Positions 17,193-25,414 of a stretch of 64,000 nt of DNA are shown here, in pieces; positions within the stretch are counted from its first letter, which is position 1; each line of letters starts with the position of its first letter. The stretch lies in contig JAFDVQ010000016.1 of NCBI GenBank assembly GCA_018268915.1, positions 62,001-126,000 of the forward strand, read 5' to 3'. The notes under the pieces were generated by a model. It saw nothing but the letters and a program-made list of their open reading frames with translations. It was not told the DNA's origin and did no database searches. Origin of the DNA: Acidobacteriota bacterium. GTDB lineage: Bacteria > Acidobacteriota > Terriglobia > Terriglobales > Acidobacteriaceae. A program made the translations under genes and the position numbers.

Positions 17193-17837
17193 CTAAATGT
17201 CCGATCGGCGATCTGCAGCCTGGGATAGGGTGACGATGCCATGCAGAAGGGCTGCTGTTGCTGCCTGTGTCCGATCGTTGACACCCAGTTTGCTGAAAAG
17301 ATTATTGACGTGAACTTTGACTGTAGCTTCTGAAATCTCTAGCTGTAGCGCGATTTGCCTGTTCGATCTTCCGTACACAATTTGTCTGAGTACATCGGTC
17401 TCGCGGGAGGTGAGTGTGTCTCTGCTGAGGCGAGCAGCCAACAGCGCTGCGATCTCCGAAGGGAAATAGGATCTGCCTTCGTGGACGTTGCGAATGGCTT
17501 CGATGAGTTCGCTAGTCGTGGAGCCTTTCAGCAAATAGCCTCGAGCTCCAGCCTGCACCGCCCGATAAACATCTTCTTCGCCGTCGTGAGCGGAGAGGAC
17601 GATAAACCGAGGATGTTTTGATTCGCGTCGTATGCTGCTGATTACATCGGACCCGCACGCGCCTGAAAGGCGCAAGTCGGTTAGAACTACATCAGGCAAA
17701 TGCACTCGGAACTGCTCGATCGCTTCGGCGGGGTGCTCAGCCTGAGCAACAACGTTGATGTCCTTCGCCAAATTCAAGAGGGTAGTCAAACCCTCGCGCA
17801 CAACGAGATGGTCTTCAACAACCATGACCCTGATCAA
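17193..17837 (-). CDS. NarL/LuxR-type response regulator
   Basis: Two-component response regulator of 214 aa. The receiver domain (about 1-120) has the acidic pocket ED at 8-9, phospho-acceptor Asp in DVVLTDLRL (about 55), and Lys in YLLKGS. The C-terminal helix-turn-helix of the LuxR/NarL type covers LTSRETDVLRQI to ATVKVHVNNLFSKLG. It binds DNA and controls unknown targets. The start is TTG at 17837 because the next ATG (17825) would remove the first beta-strand residues of the receiver. No histidine kinase gene is adjacent, so it is an orphan. It is convergent with the reductive-dehalogenase-like gene. Confidence 0.88.
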   Translation of the reverse strand: MIRVMVVEDHLVVREGLTTLLNLAKDINVVAQAEHPAEAIEQFRVHLPDVVLTDLRLSGACGSDVISSIRRESKHPRFIVLSAHDGEEDVYRAVQAGARGYLLKGSTTSELIEAIRNVHEGRSYFPSEIAALLAARLSRDTLTSRETDVLRQIVYGRSNRQIALQLEISEATVKVHVNNLFSKLGVNDRTQAATAALLHGIVTLSQAADRRSDI

Positions 17838-18159
17838 GGCTCCAACACTCCCATTTTTAGACGCTCAGCTGCGACGTGGACGACCTTTGTTCAGAAGGGC
17901 TACTTATTCGCCGAAAGGTGAGGTCGGCAGAAATTGGGATGGCCACCACTCACATGACGAGTTGAATGCCGACGGACCCGTACGCGCGGATCGGGGAACA
18001 TTGGGCTATGCGCGAAACGGGAACCTTCCCGAACCCTACCAATTGCCTCGTGACGCGTCATCCCTCCAAGGGTGGACCAAAATTTAACCGATTCGATGGG
18101 TTGTTCTCTGTTGGTGCGCAACAGCGGATCGTGCACTCTCGACGAGGGAGTCCAGACTA

Positions 18160-18222
18160 GTTAGAGAGATATAAGCATTTCGATTGATCACTAGCTAAGT
18201 CGTTATGCTTAGAAAATCTAAC
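18160..18222. repeat. two-part inverted repeat upstream of TonB receptor
   Basis: Left arm GTTAGA (18160-18165) plus TAAGCAT (18172-18178) pairs with right arm ATGCTTA (18205-18211) plus TCTAAC (18217-18222). This gives 13 perfectly matched pairs split by an internal loop of 6 and 5 nt, with a 26-nt centre. It lies just before the candidate -35 hexamer, so it could be an operator pair or an mRNA hairpin from an upstream start. Function is inferred. Confidence 0.4.
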
Positions 18223-18225
18223 ACC

Positions 18226-18255
18226 TTGACAATGAAAGAGATATACATGTACGTT
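18226..18255 (+). promoter_or_regulatory. candidate sigma-70-like promoter for TonB receptor
   Basis: TTGACA at 18226-18231 is followed 18 bp later by TACGTT (18250-18255), which keeps the TA...T pattern of a -10 box. The 8-bp palindrome TACATGTA (18244-18251) overlaps the spacer. A start near 18262 would leave a leader of about 130 nt carrying the TTGTCGCGACAA palindrome. Confidence 0.3.
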
Positions 18256-18273
18256 GCGTTGCTGAGTCCCAAT

Positions 18274-18285
18274 TTGTCGCGACAA
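18274..18285. promoter_or_regulatory. 12-bp perfect palindrome TTGTCGCGACAA
   Basis: A perfect dyad lies between the candidate promoter and the receptor start. Its position downstream of the -10 box would suit a repressor. No regulator family can be named from the sequence. Confidence 0.35.
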
Positions 18286-18394
18286 TGTAACCGTATACAT
18301 TTCCCTCGTGTGTGGGCCTGCTCAGAGGCCCTCATCTATGCGGTTCAGTGGACGTTGGACTCGATCGAAGCGGAGTTCTTTTGGAGGCACCATC

Positions 18395-21300
18395 ATGTTC
18401 AAGCGCCTACGGTCAATCGTGCATTTTCTCGTATTCACGGTTGTGGCGTCTGCCCCCCTACTATTTGGGCAAGCAGACCAAGGCACCATCACCGGGGTCG
18501 TTCAGGATCCCACCGGAGCCGTAATCGGCAACGCAAATGTGACGCTCACAAGCGTCGACACCGGGCTGGTGTTGAAGGCTAAGGCGGACGGGGGAGGAGT
18601 CTATGTCTTTTCTCCCGTGAAGATCGGAAACTATTCCGTAACCGCTGCGGCTGCGGGCTTTGAAACGACCACGCAAACGAACCTGCATCTCAGCATCCAG
18701 CAGCGCCTGAATGTCGTGGTTACTCTCAAGCCTGGTGCAACCTCAGAGACGGTCACTGTCACCACGGAAGCTCCCCTGATGCAGACCCAGGAGAGCTCAG
18801 TGGGCCAGGTGATGGACACGGATACCATCAACAGCGTGCCTCTCAACGGCCGCAACTGGGTTTATATCGCGCAGCTCTCAGCGGGCACTGCAGTTTCCGC
18901 TGGTTCACGGGGAGGCGGCAAAGGTGACTTTGAAGCCAACGGTCAACGCGCCGAGGAAAACAACTACATCCTGGACGGAGTAGATAACAACGTCAACGTT
19001 GTGGACTTTTACAACGGTGCCAGCTACGTTGCTCAGCCGCCGCCGGACGCACTTGCAGAATTCAAGGTGCAAACCAGCGACTATTCGGCTGAGTTCGGGC
19101 ACTCAGCCGGTGCTGTCGTAAACGCCAGCTTGAAGTCGGGTACAAATGCGTTCCACGGCAGCTTGTGGGAGTATGTGCGCAATACCGCCTTCGATACGCA
19201 CGACTGGACAGCAGCCAAGGGCACCCCGGTTCCCGCTTATCACGAGAATCAGTTCGGCGCGACTCTTGGCGGTCCTTTCCTGAAGAACAAGCTGTTCTTC
19301 TTCGGTGACGCGCAGGCCAATCGCATCAGCTTTCAAGAGTCCGGCTATTACAGCGTTCCCACTGACAAGATGCGCGTGGGCGATTTCTCTGAATTGCTCA
19401 ATCCTTCATTGACAGGCAACCCGGCCCAGCAGCTGTATCAACAGACCGGCGCTGGGGCGCCGGTTGCGTTCACGAATAACTGCATCCTGTCCAGCGCCAG
19501 CTGTACCAGCAACATTGCCAATGTGACTTACAGCGATGCGGCCCTGAATCTGCTCAATGCATTCCCCGAACCCAATGCGGGCAATGGCGTGATCTATAAC
19601 AACTACTACTCTCTGCGGCCAATTGTGGATAACACCTTCCAATGGGATGCCCGCATGGACTGGAACATTGGTAGCAAGGACTCCACCTATTCGCGCTATA
19701 GCTATTGGAACGAAGTCGGCAAGAACACCCCGCCCCTCGGCAATGTGGTTGATGGCGGCGGCTTCGGCGACGACGGAAGGCAGAAGAACTACGGCGCCAA
19801 CTTTATGTGGTCCGAAACCCACGTGTTCACTCCGAGCCTGACCAACGAAGTCCGGTTTGGTTTCAACTATCTGCATACCGGCTTCCAACACCCCAACGCT
19901 GATAATGCCGATTTCGCATCGTCGGTTGGTTTCGGCGGGATTCCGCAGGCCAAGTTGAATGGCGGTCTTCCGCGCATCGTGTTCAACGGTAACAACAGCA
20001 TCGCCCAGGCAGGCAGCCCTGAGTGGTCAACCACAGATGAGCATGAAAACGTCTACCAGATACTCGACAACGTGACGAAGATCGCCGGAAGCCACGCTTT
20101 CAAGGCCGGAGTCAATTTTCAGAACATCCGGTTCTCAACCCTCCAGCCGCAGTTCTCGCGCGGCGAGTACGACTACAACGGAAATGGAACCGCGAACCTG
20201 ACTGCCGGTGGCAGCACAGTTTCGAATACCGGCAACTCGGTTGCGGACTTCCTGCTCGACCGGATGGCCCAGCAGGCAGGACTTTCCAACGAAGTCACCA
20301 ACGGTGATCAACGCTCGGACAATGCAGTCTACTTCCAGGATGACTGGAGAATCAGGCCGAACCTCACTCTGAACCTTGGCCTGCGGTGGGAATACTTCCA
20401 GCCCTACCAGGACGTGGGAGGCTATCAGGCCTCGTTCAACATGACGGGTGCGTTGCACTTTGATCCAGCAACGGGTACCGGCAGCGGCGCTGCGCAGTAT
20501 CTGATTCCGAAAGAGTCATTCGACACTGCGATGACCGTAATTAACAGCCCGGCTTACAGCCCGAACTACGGTCAGATTCTGGCAGAGGACAACATCAAGA
20601 TTGTCTCGGTGGATGATCCGCACCTGCTGAAGGCGCAGAAAACCAACTTCGCGCCTCGCATTGGGATCGCCTGGTCGCCGAACAGCAAGACCGTCGTCCG
20701 CACCGGCTACGGTATCTTCTACGGCGGTCTGGAGAGCCTTGGCTACTGGCCGAATCTCGGTGAGAATTATCCGTTCCAATTCACAGGCACATTCCCGGCG
20801 GCCAGCTGTACTGCCTTCCAGTGCCCAACGAACGGCATCACAGTCGCGAATGGGTTCTCCTCAATCATCGCCGCCGGCTTTGCCTCAAACGTGACCGGAC
20901 TGACGATGCGCGGGTCTGATCCTAATCCGAAGACGCCTTACACCCAGGACTACAACCTGGCCATTGAGCGCAGCTTCGGCAACAACCTCGTCGCTACAGC
21001 TAGCTACGTCGGCAACAATTCGCGTCATATGCCAATCAACGTTGATGCCAATGCGCCACTCGCCCTTGCGGCGCCGGGCGTCAGCAGCCAACCGTTCCGT
21101 CCGTTACCCCACGCTGGCGGATCAGCGTACGTCTCCTACTCGGCGATCAGCGCGTATAACAGCCTCCAGACAAAGCTGGAAAAGCGCATGTCGCGCGGGT
21201 GGAACCTGCTGGCAACCTACACCTGGTCGCATGCCATGGACGATGGCAACACGCCACTCGGATCCACTGGAGATAACGGCCAGCAGAACTACAACCTGAT

Positions 21301-21985
21301 TCCGATTAAGAACGACTTCTCTCAATCGCCGTTTGATACCCGTCATCGCTTCACCTTCAACGGGCTCTATCAGCTGCCATTCGGGAAGGGCCGAACTTAT
21401 CTGAACAACAATCGCGTCGCCGACCTCATCGCTGGCGGCTGGTCTGCCAACGCCACATTCACCGCGCAAACCGGCAACTTCCTCACTGTTTACCCGAGCG
21501 GCATCAACACTGCATCAGGCGGCAGTGCTCGCGCCGTGAAGGTGGCCGATCCATTCAAGACCGGCGGAACTGCGGCAGTTGGATCCAATGCAACTTGCCC
21601 AACGTCAGTGCGCAACCGTAACAACTGGTACAACCCGTGCTCGTTCGACAACCCGTGGGATCCGCAAGGCTCAGCACATCCGCTGACTGGTTATGTCACG
21701 GATACGGAAACTGCTCTCGGCTACCTTGGTGGTCATCGCAACGTTGTCGCCGGACCGGGCTACGAGCGTGTGAACATGTCGATCTTCAAGGAATTCAAGA
21801 CCTATCGTGAGCAGAATCTTGAGTTCCGTTCCGACATCTTCAACCTCTTCAACACTCCATCCTTGGGCCAGCCGAGCAATACCGGAATCGGCAGCAACGG
21901 TGGGCAGATCACCGGCACGCGCGGACTGCAGCGGTATGCTCCTGACTCGCGCTTCATCCAGCTCTCTCTGAAGTACGAGTTCTAA
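18395..21985 (+). CDS. TonB-dependent receptor, Oar-like, with carboxypeptidase-regulatory domain
   Basis: 1196-aa outer-membrane receptor. It starts MFKRLRSIVHFLVF, a signal peptide ending near LFGQA; then a carboxypeptidase regulatory-like domain (about 28-115, GTITGVVQDPTGAVIGNANV), a plug-like region with VPLNGRNWVYIAQL and NGQRAEENNYILDGVDN, and a long beta-barrel with the terminal motif QLSLKYEF. The ATG at 18395 is chosen over the in-frame GTG at 18308 because GGAG lies eight bases before it and the signal peptide begins there. A perfect intrinsic terminator ends the transcript, so the receptor is probably monocistronic. The ligand is unknown; neighbours give no enzyme hint. Confidence 0.9.
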   Translation: MFKRLRSIVHFLVFTVVASAPLLFGQADQGTITGVVQDPTGAVIGNANVTLTSVDTGLVLKAKADGGGVYVFSPVKIGNYSVTAAAAGFETTTQTNLHLSIQQRLNVVVTLKPGATSETVTVTTEAPLMQTQESSVGQVMDTDTINSVPLNGRNWVYIAQLSAGTAVSAGSRGGGKGDFEANGQRAEENNYILDGVDNNVNVVDFYNGASYVAQPPPDALAEFKVQTSDYSAEFGHSAGAVVNASLKSGTNAFHGSLWEYVRNTAFDTHDWTAAKGTPVPAYHENQFGATLGGPFLKNKLFFFGDAQANRISFQESGYYSVPTDKMRVGDFSELLNPSLTGNPAQQLYQQTGAGAPVAFTNNCILSSASCTSNIANVTYSDAALNLLNAFPEPNAGNGVIYNNYYSLRPIVDNTFQWDARMDWNIGSKDSTYSRYSYWNEVGKNTPPLGNVVDGGGFGDDGRQKNYGANFMWSETHVFTPSLTNEVRFGFNYLHTGFQHPNADNADFASSVGFGGIPQAKLNGGLPRIVFNGNNSIAQAGSPEWSTTDEHENVYQILDNVTKIAGSHAFKAGVNFQNIRFSTLQPQFSRGEYDYNGNGTANLTAGGSTVSNTGNSVADFLLDRMAQQAGLSNEVTNGDQRSDNAVYFQDDWRIRPNLTLNLGLRWEYFQPYQDVGGYQASFNMTGALHFDPATGTGSGAAQYLIPKESFDTAMTVINSPAYSPNYGQILAEDNIKIVSVDDPHLLKAQKTNFAPRIGIAWSPNSKTVVRTGYGIFYGGLESLGYWPNLGENYPFQFTGTFPAASCTAFQCPTNGITVANGFSSIIAAGFASNVTGLTMRGSDPNPKTPYTQDYNLAIERSFGNNLVATASYVGNNSRHMPINVDANAPLALAAPGVSSQPFRPLPHAGGSAYVSYSAISAYNSLQTKLEKRMSRGWNLLATYTWSHAMDDGNTPLGSTGDNGQQNYNLIPIKNDFSQSPFDTRHRFTFNGLYQLPFGKGRTYLNNNRVADLIAGGWSANATFTAQTGNFLTVYPSGINTASGGSARAVKVADPFKTGGTAAVGSNATCPTSVRNRNNWYNPCSFDNPWDPQGSAHPLTGYVTDTETALGYLGGHRNVVAGPGYERVNMSIFKEFKTYREQNLEFRSDIFNLFNTPSLGQPSNTGIGSNGGQITGTRGLQRYAPDSRFIQLSLKYEF

Positions 21986-22024
21986 TCGTCCTTCAAGCGG
22001 AAGCATAAAGCTGTCTCTAACCTT

Positions 22025-22061
22025 CTGAGGAGATCCGCAACCACGGATCTCCTCAGTTTTT
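22025..22061 (+). terminator. rho-independent terminator
   Basis: Perfect 13-bp stem CTGAGGAGATCCG (22025-22037) and CGGATCTCCTCAG (22044-22056) with a 6-nt loop CAACCA, followed directly by five T (22057-22061). It ends the TonB receptor transcript 40 nt after the stop. This is the clearest terminator in the window. Confidence 0.93.
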
Positions 22062-22106
22062 GTGCGGCTAGTAAACTTGTTCTTTGAACGAAGCGGAGAA
22101 CGTCGA

Positions 22107-23507
22107 GTGAAAGCAAGGTCGGCACATTGGAGCTTTTCTGTGTTAGCTGTCGCCGTTCTGTTTTTCTTGCCGTCGATGCTGCGTTCCCAAACAACTGCGG
22201 CTGACTCGATTGAAAGACTCTTTCAGGATGCAATGGCTGCTGAGGATCGCGGAGAACTCACCAAGGCAGAGATGCTGCTGAGGGGAGTGCACGAAAAACA
22301 TCCTGGCATCTTTGCCGTTGATGAGTCGCTCGGACTCCTGTACGTGCAGCAGGCGAAATTCGAAGCAGCGTTGCCTCTTCTCAAGTCAGGTGTGGATGAA
22401 CAGCCGAATTCTGATGCAGCTCATGCCAACTATGGAGCAGCGCTCTACCAGTTGCACCGGAATCAGGAGGCACTTGTAGAGTTTCAAGCTGCTGCGCGCC
22501 TCAATCCGAAAAATGGCAGCACGCAGGAGAGCCTCGGGCGTCTGCTGATGGAAGAGCACCATCCCATTGAGGCTGCAGAAGCCTTCAGTGCGGCAAGCAA
22601 AGCTCTTCCTGAGAAGACGGACCTGGTGCATGATCGCGCACTGGCTCTCATCCAAGCCGGGCGAGCGTCGCAAGCCGTTGCAGAACTGAATGTCCTTCCG
22701 GGAAGCGAGCAGTCGGCAGTCGCGCAATCTTTGATTGGAGATGCAGAAGAGAAGCTTGGTTCGTATCAGAGGGCAGCAGAGCACTATGCGCGAGCGGTCG
22801 AACTTGAGCCCAGCGAACCGAATGTGTGGGAGCTGGGCTTGGAGTTCCTGCGCCACTGGACTTTTGAGCCGGCGATCAAGGAATTCGAAGCAGGCACGGC
22901 GAAGTTCCCTGATAGCACTCGGATGAAACTGGGGCTCGGCTCTGCATATTTCGGAGGCTCACAATACGCGAAGTCAATTCCAGTTTTCGCCGATCTTTTG
23001 ATTTCAGATCCGAATAGCGCTCTATATGCTGAGCTGCTGGGTATGGCTTGCACTGCAGTTTCAGAGGGTAGCAGGAGCCGCTGTTCAGAACTGGTGCAGT
23101 ACGCAGAAGCTCATCCGCGAAATGCAAAGACAAGCACATACGCAGCATCCATGCTGCTTGCGGGCGTGGCCGATGATGAGCATAATCGAAAGGCCAGCAA
23201 GCTGTTGGCAAGCGCTCTTGCGGTCGATCCGCGCTCCGCTGAGGCGCACTACCAGATGGGATTGTTGAAGCAGAACGAGGGCGATTGGCCGGGAAGTGTG
23301 TCCAGTCTCGAAAAGGCGATTGCCTTGAAGCCTGATCTGGCCACGGCCCACTATCGCCTGGCCCTTGCCTACTGGCGCAGCGGACGAAAGGAAGAGGGTC
23401 AGGCGCAAATGGAACTGCAGAAGAAATACTCAAGGCAGCAGAAGGCTGACTTGGATCACCGGCTAAAGGAGATCACGACGTTTATTGTGGATGTTCGCAA
23501 TCAGTAA
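22107..23507 (+). CDS. secreted TPR-repeat protein
   Basis: 466 aa: signal peptide (FSVLAVAVLFFLPSMLRSQ) followed by about ten tetratricopeptide-like helical pairs (for example DRGELTKAEMLLRGVHEKHP, AHANYGAALYQLHRNQEALV, AHYQMGLLKQNEGDWPGSV, AHYRLALAYWRSGRKEEG). TPR solenoids bind partner proteins, here in the periplasm or outer membrane. GTG 22107 has GGAG eight bases before it; the in-frame GTG at 22062 is within the T tract of the terminator and is not a credible start. It may serve the preceding TonB receptor, but the terminator between them argues for separate transcription. Confidence 0.82.
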   Translation: MKARSAHWSFSVLAVAVLFFLPSMLRSQTTAADSIERLFQDAMAAEDRGELTKAEMLLRGVHEKHPGIFAVDESLGLLYVQQAKFEAALPLLKSGVDEQPNSDAAHANYGAALYQLHRNQEALVEFQAAARLNPKNGSTQESLGRLLMEEHHPIEAAEAFSAASKALPEKTDLVHDRALALIQAGRASQAVAELNVLPGSEQSAVAQSLIGDAEEKLGSYQRAAEHYARAVELEPSEPNVWELGLEFLRHWTFEPAIKEFEAGTAKFPDSTRMKLGLGSAYFGGSQYAKSIPVFADLLISDPNSALYAELLGMACTAVSEGSRSRCSELVQYAEAHPRNAKTSTYAASMLLAGVADDEHNRKASKLLASALAVDPRSAEAHYQMGLLKQNEGDWPGSVSSLEKAIALKPDLATAHYRLALAYWRSGRKEEGQAQMELQKKYSRQQKADLDHRLKEITTFIVDVRNQ

Positions 23508-23890
23508 GCTCGCTGGTCGAGCAGGATAGACCGTGACCAATTGGCCAGCGGCCGGCGACTGACAAGTTGAAAGCAATTCCTTATCAAGTTCCCGGTGGCG
23601 CCCATTTGCCCAGGGCCTACTTGCAATTGGGGAAGGCCGAAGCTTTCGTAAGCTCTGGCTTGGTCATCTCAATGGCAACCCCGTCGGGCATCAATGCCTA
23701 TTAGAGACGGGAGTTCCTTCATTTCATTTGGTGCGGATTGAACGCGGTTGGCCATGGTTGGGCAGAGGTCGTCAGGCAGAGGACGCGGGTGCAATAACGG
23801 GGACAATTAAGGGCTACCAAACGTACCTCAAAGCGCCAAAAGAATCCATCCGTGATGCCTGTTTTCGGTTAGTTACGACTTACCTGTACG

Positions 23891-23935
23891 CTTTCACGGC
23901 AGAGGTTGCGGGTTCGAGCCCCGTCGTCCCCGCCA
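23891..23935 (+). pseudogene. 3' half of a tRNA-Glu gene (anticodon loop to CCA), orphan fragment
   Basis: The 45 bases fold as the 3' part of a tRNA. They hold an anticodon loop CTTTCAC with anticodon TTC (Glu), the 3' anticodon-stem strand GGCAG, a 5-nt variable loop AGGTT, a T arm GCGGG-TTCGAGC-CCCGT, the 3' acceptor strand CGTCCCC, discriminator G and encoded CCA (23933-23935). The matching 5' half is absent: the bases just upstream (GTACG) do not pair with GGCAG, and no GGGGACG acceptor strand sits at the right distance. Tyrosine-recombinase elements often recombine in the anticodon loop and rebuild or leave exactly such a 3' half, so this is probably an att scar. No integrase is visible in the window. 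Confidence 0.7.
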
Positions 23936-24399
23936 GACATTCCAAAATGCTTACGGAAAGTATGGCCCCACAGTGACAACCAAATCCGGGCACAATAAGA
24001 ATCCTAACCTGCATTTTGAGCCTGTTTTGCTGAATCGGTTGTGCCCACGCGAGCCACGATGCAACATTATTCACAGACGGCGTGAACAAGCCCAGCCCGA
24101 AACTCAGCGCTGAAGTCCCCCAAGAGCTCGGCGCTGGAAGTTCATCCGACGCAAGCCGTCGGCAAGGATATTGCAGCCCTAGGTTGGATTTGCTCCTGAA
24201 AAGCAATTCGTGAAACACACAAATGTCTTCTGTACTTGATGAGTTCGGGGACATCAATGGCCGGCGACTGCCTGGATCAGTAGAGAGAAGCAGTCCATCT
24301 GTGCTGAAGGTAGTCGGACGGTCTTAAGAATGTCCTTCATTTCAACGGATTTGCAATATCGTCCCAAGGAGGCTCGCCAGAGCACAACAGCATGACACT

Positions 24400-24405
24400 T
24401 ATAAT
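24400..24405 (+). promoter_or_regulatory. candidate -10 box TATAAT for ECF sigma gene
   Basis: A perfect TATAAT lies 27 bp before the ATG at 24432. The -35 region at 17-bp spacing (CCAGAG) is poor, so the promoter may need an activator or another sigma factor. AGGA just before the ATG acts as ribosome binding site. Confidence 0.35.
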
Positions 24406-24431
24406 CAACTGAGGAGCATTCCAGGAACGCG

Positions 24432-25334
24432 ATGCGCGCTCGGCTCAACGAAGCTCTTGCTCATCTGCACTCTGGCGATTCGGCGCGAGTTGGGAAGGCT
24501 CTTGCCATTCTGCAAGGGACTGTCTTTGCGTTCAGCATGAAAGTGTGCGGGCACCGCGAAGATGCCGAAGACACCATGCAGGAAGTGCTTTTTCGATCTT
24601 TGCCGCACTTGAGCAAAATCGAGCACCCACGCGCGCTAGCTACGTGGCTCTATACGGTCACGAGAAACCGTTGCTGGCGTTCGAGACGTAGGCCGGCGCA
24701 CGCTCCGCTGGAGACGCTTTCCCTCGATGAGTTGATGCCGGATCAAGGGGAGATGCAAAAGCTGCTCCAGGACGATTCTGCCGGACCGGAGAAGCGGGCT
24801 CGGCAACTCGAAGAGGAACAGATCCTTCACCGGGCAGTTCTGACGCTTCCCGCGCAGTACCGAATTGTCCTAGTGCTGCATGATATGGAAGAGCTCGACA
24901 CGGACCTCGTGGCTCAGATTCTTGGTTTACGTCCGGGCACCGTACGTGTGCGGCTGCACCGCGCACGTCTGGGAGTGCGCAAGGCAATGGGGCTGCTGCT
25001 CGATGGGCGCTCTCCAGATTGGATTGAACCTCGCGCGCCATCGCGCAAGAAGAACCGAGAAGCTAAAAAGCGCGATCCGGAGTGCGAGGCCATCTTCAGC
25101 AACCTCTCTGAATTGCTCGACGGACGGCTCGAACGGCCGGTGTGCGCCCAGATTGAAAAGCATGTGCAATCGTGTCCGGCCTGCATCGCATTTCTCAAGG
25201 ATCTTAGCTTGGCGATTGGCCGTTGCCGCAGCTTCGAGCCTCCCGAAAACGAACAGGTTCAGGCTCGGCTCGGCAGCCTGTTACTCGAAGAATATCTAAG
25301 ACTTACGGGCGATCAATCAACTAGAAGCGGTTGA
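24432..25334 (+). CDS. ECF sigma-70 factor fused to a zinc-finger anti-sigma-like domain
   Basis: 300 aa. Residues about 1-80 form sigma region 2 (GHREDAEDTMQEVLFRSLPHL, LATWLYTVTRNRCWRSRRR) and about 130-185 form region 4 (LTLPAQYRIVLVLHDMEELDTD, RPGTVRVRLHRARLGVRKAM). After a basic linker (SRKKNREAKKRD) the last about 85 residues contain C-x-AIFSNLSELLDG and HVQSCPAC, the His-x3-Cys-x2-Cys pattern of zf-HC2 anti-sigma domains. Usually that domain is a separate membrane anti-sigma factor; here it is on the same chain and no transmembrane segment follows, so activity may be gated inside one soluble protein by metal or thiol state. It lies 80 nt upstream of the first RND efflux operon on the same strand and may control it. 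Confidence 0.85.
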   Translation: MRARLNEALAHLHSGDSARVGKALAILQGTVFAFSMKVCGHREDAEDTMQEVLFRSLPHLSKIEHPRALATWLYTVTRNRCWRSRRRPAHAPLETLSLDELMPDQGEMQKLLQDDSAGPEKRARQLEEEQILHRAVLTLPAQYRIVLVLHDMEELDTDLVAQILGLRPGTVRVRLHRARLGVRKAMGLLLDGRSPDWIEPRAPSRKKNREAKKRDPECEAIFSNLSELLDGRLERPVCAQIEKHVQSCPACIAFLKDLSLAIGRCRSFEPPENEQVQARLGSLLLEEYLRLTGDQSTRSG

Positions 25335-25414
25335 CTCCAATATTTTTTAGCGCACTTCTGTAACGATTCTGCACTTCCGTGGATTTAATCCGATGAACTC
25401 CTTAAGACTTCATC

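Larger units (their letters stand above)
17838..18394. other. 557-bp intergenic leader region of the second TonB receptor
   Basis: No convincing gene is present. The left part is upstream of the response regulator. The right part, from about 18150, is AT-rich relative to the flanks and contains an inverted repeat, a TTGACA hexamer and two short perfect palindromes, listed separately. The receptor start at 18395 has GGAG eight bases upstream. Confidence 0.5.
23508..24431. other. 924-bp region without a credible gene
   Basis: Several short open frames exist on both strands, but none has a ribosome binding site or a recognisable domain. Two of them only translate tRNA sequence (see the tRNA fragment). 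The 12-mer GGCCGGCGACTG occurs near 23549 and again near 24258. The length, lack of genes and tRNA half suggest a decayed integration site. The right end holds the promoter of the ECF sigma gene. Confidence 0.5.

Noticed and set aside
22062..22106. Upstream GTG start for the TPR protein
   Set aside because: The codon lies directly at the T tract of the terminator; GTG 22107 has a proper GGAG.
23728..23976. 82-aa plus-strand frame ending with AEVAGSSPVVPARHS
   Set aside because: This peptide is the translation of a tRNA T arm and acceptor end, a known annotation artefact; the bases are a tRNA-Glu fragment.
23880..24257. 125-aa minus-strand frame with GTTGLEPATSAV
   Set aside because: It is the antisense reading of the same tRNA fragment; no ribosome binding site or domain elsewhere in it.
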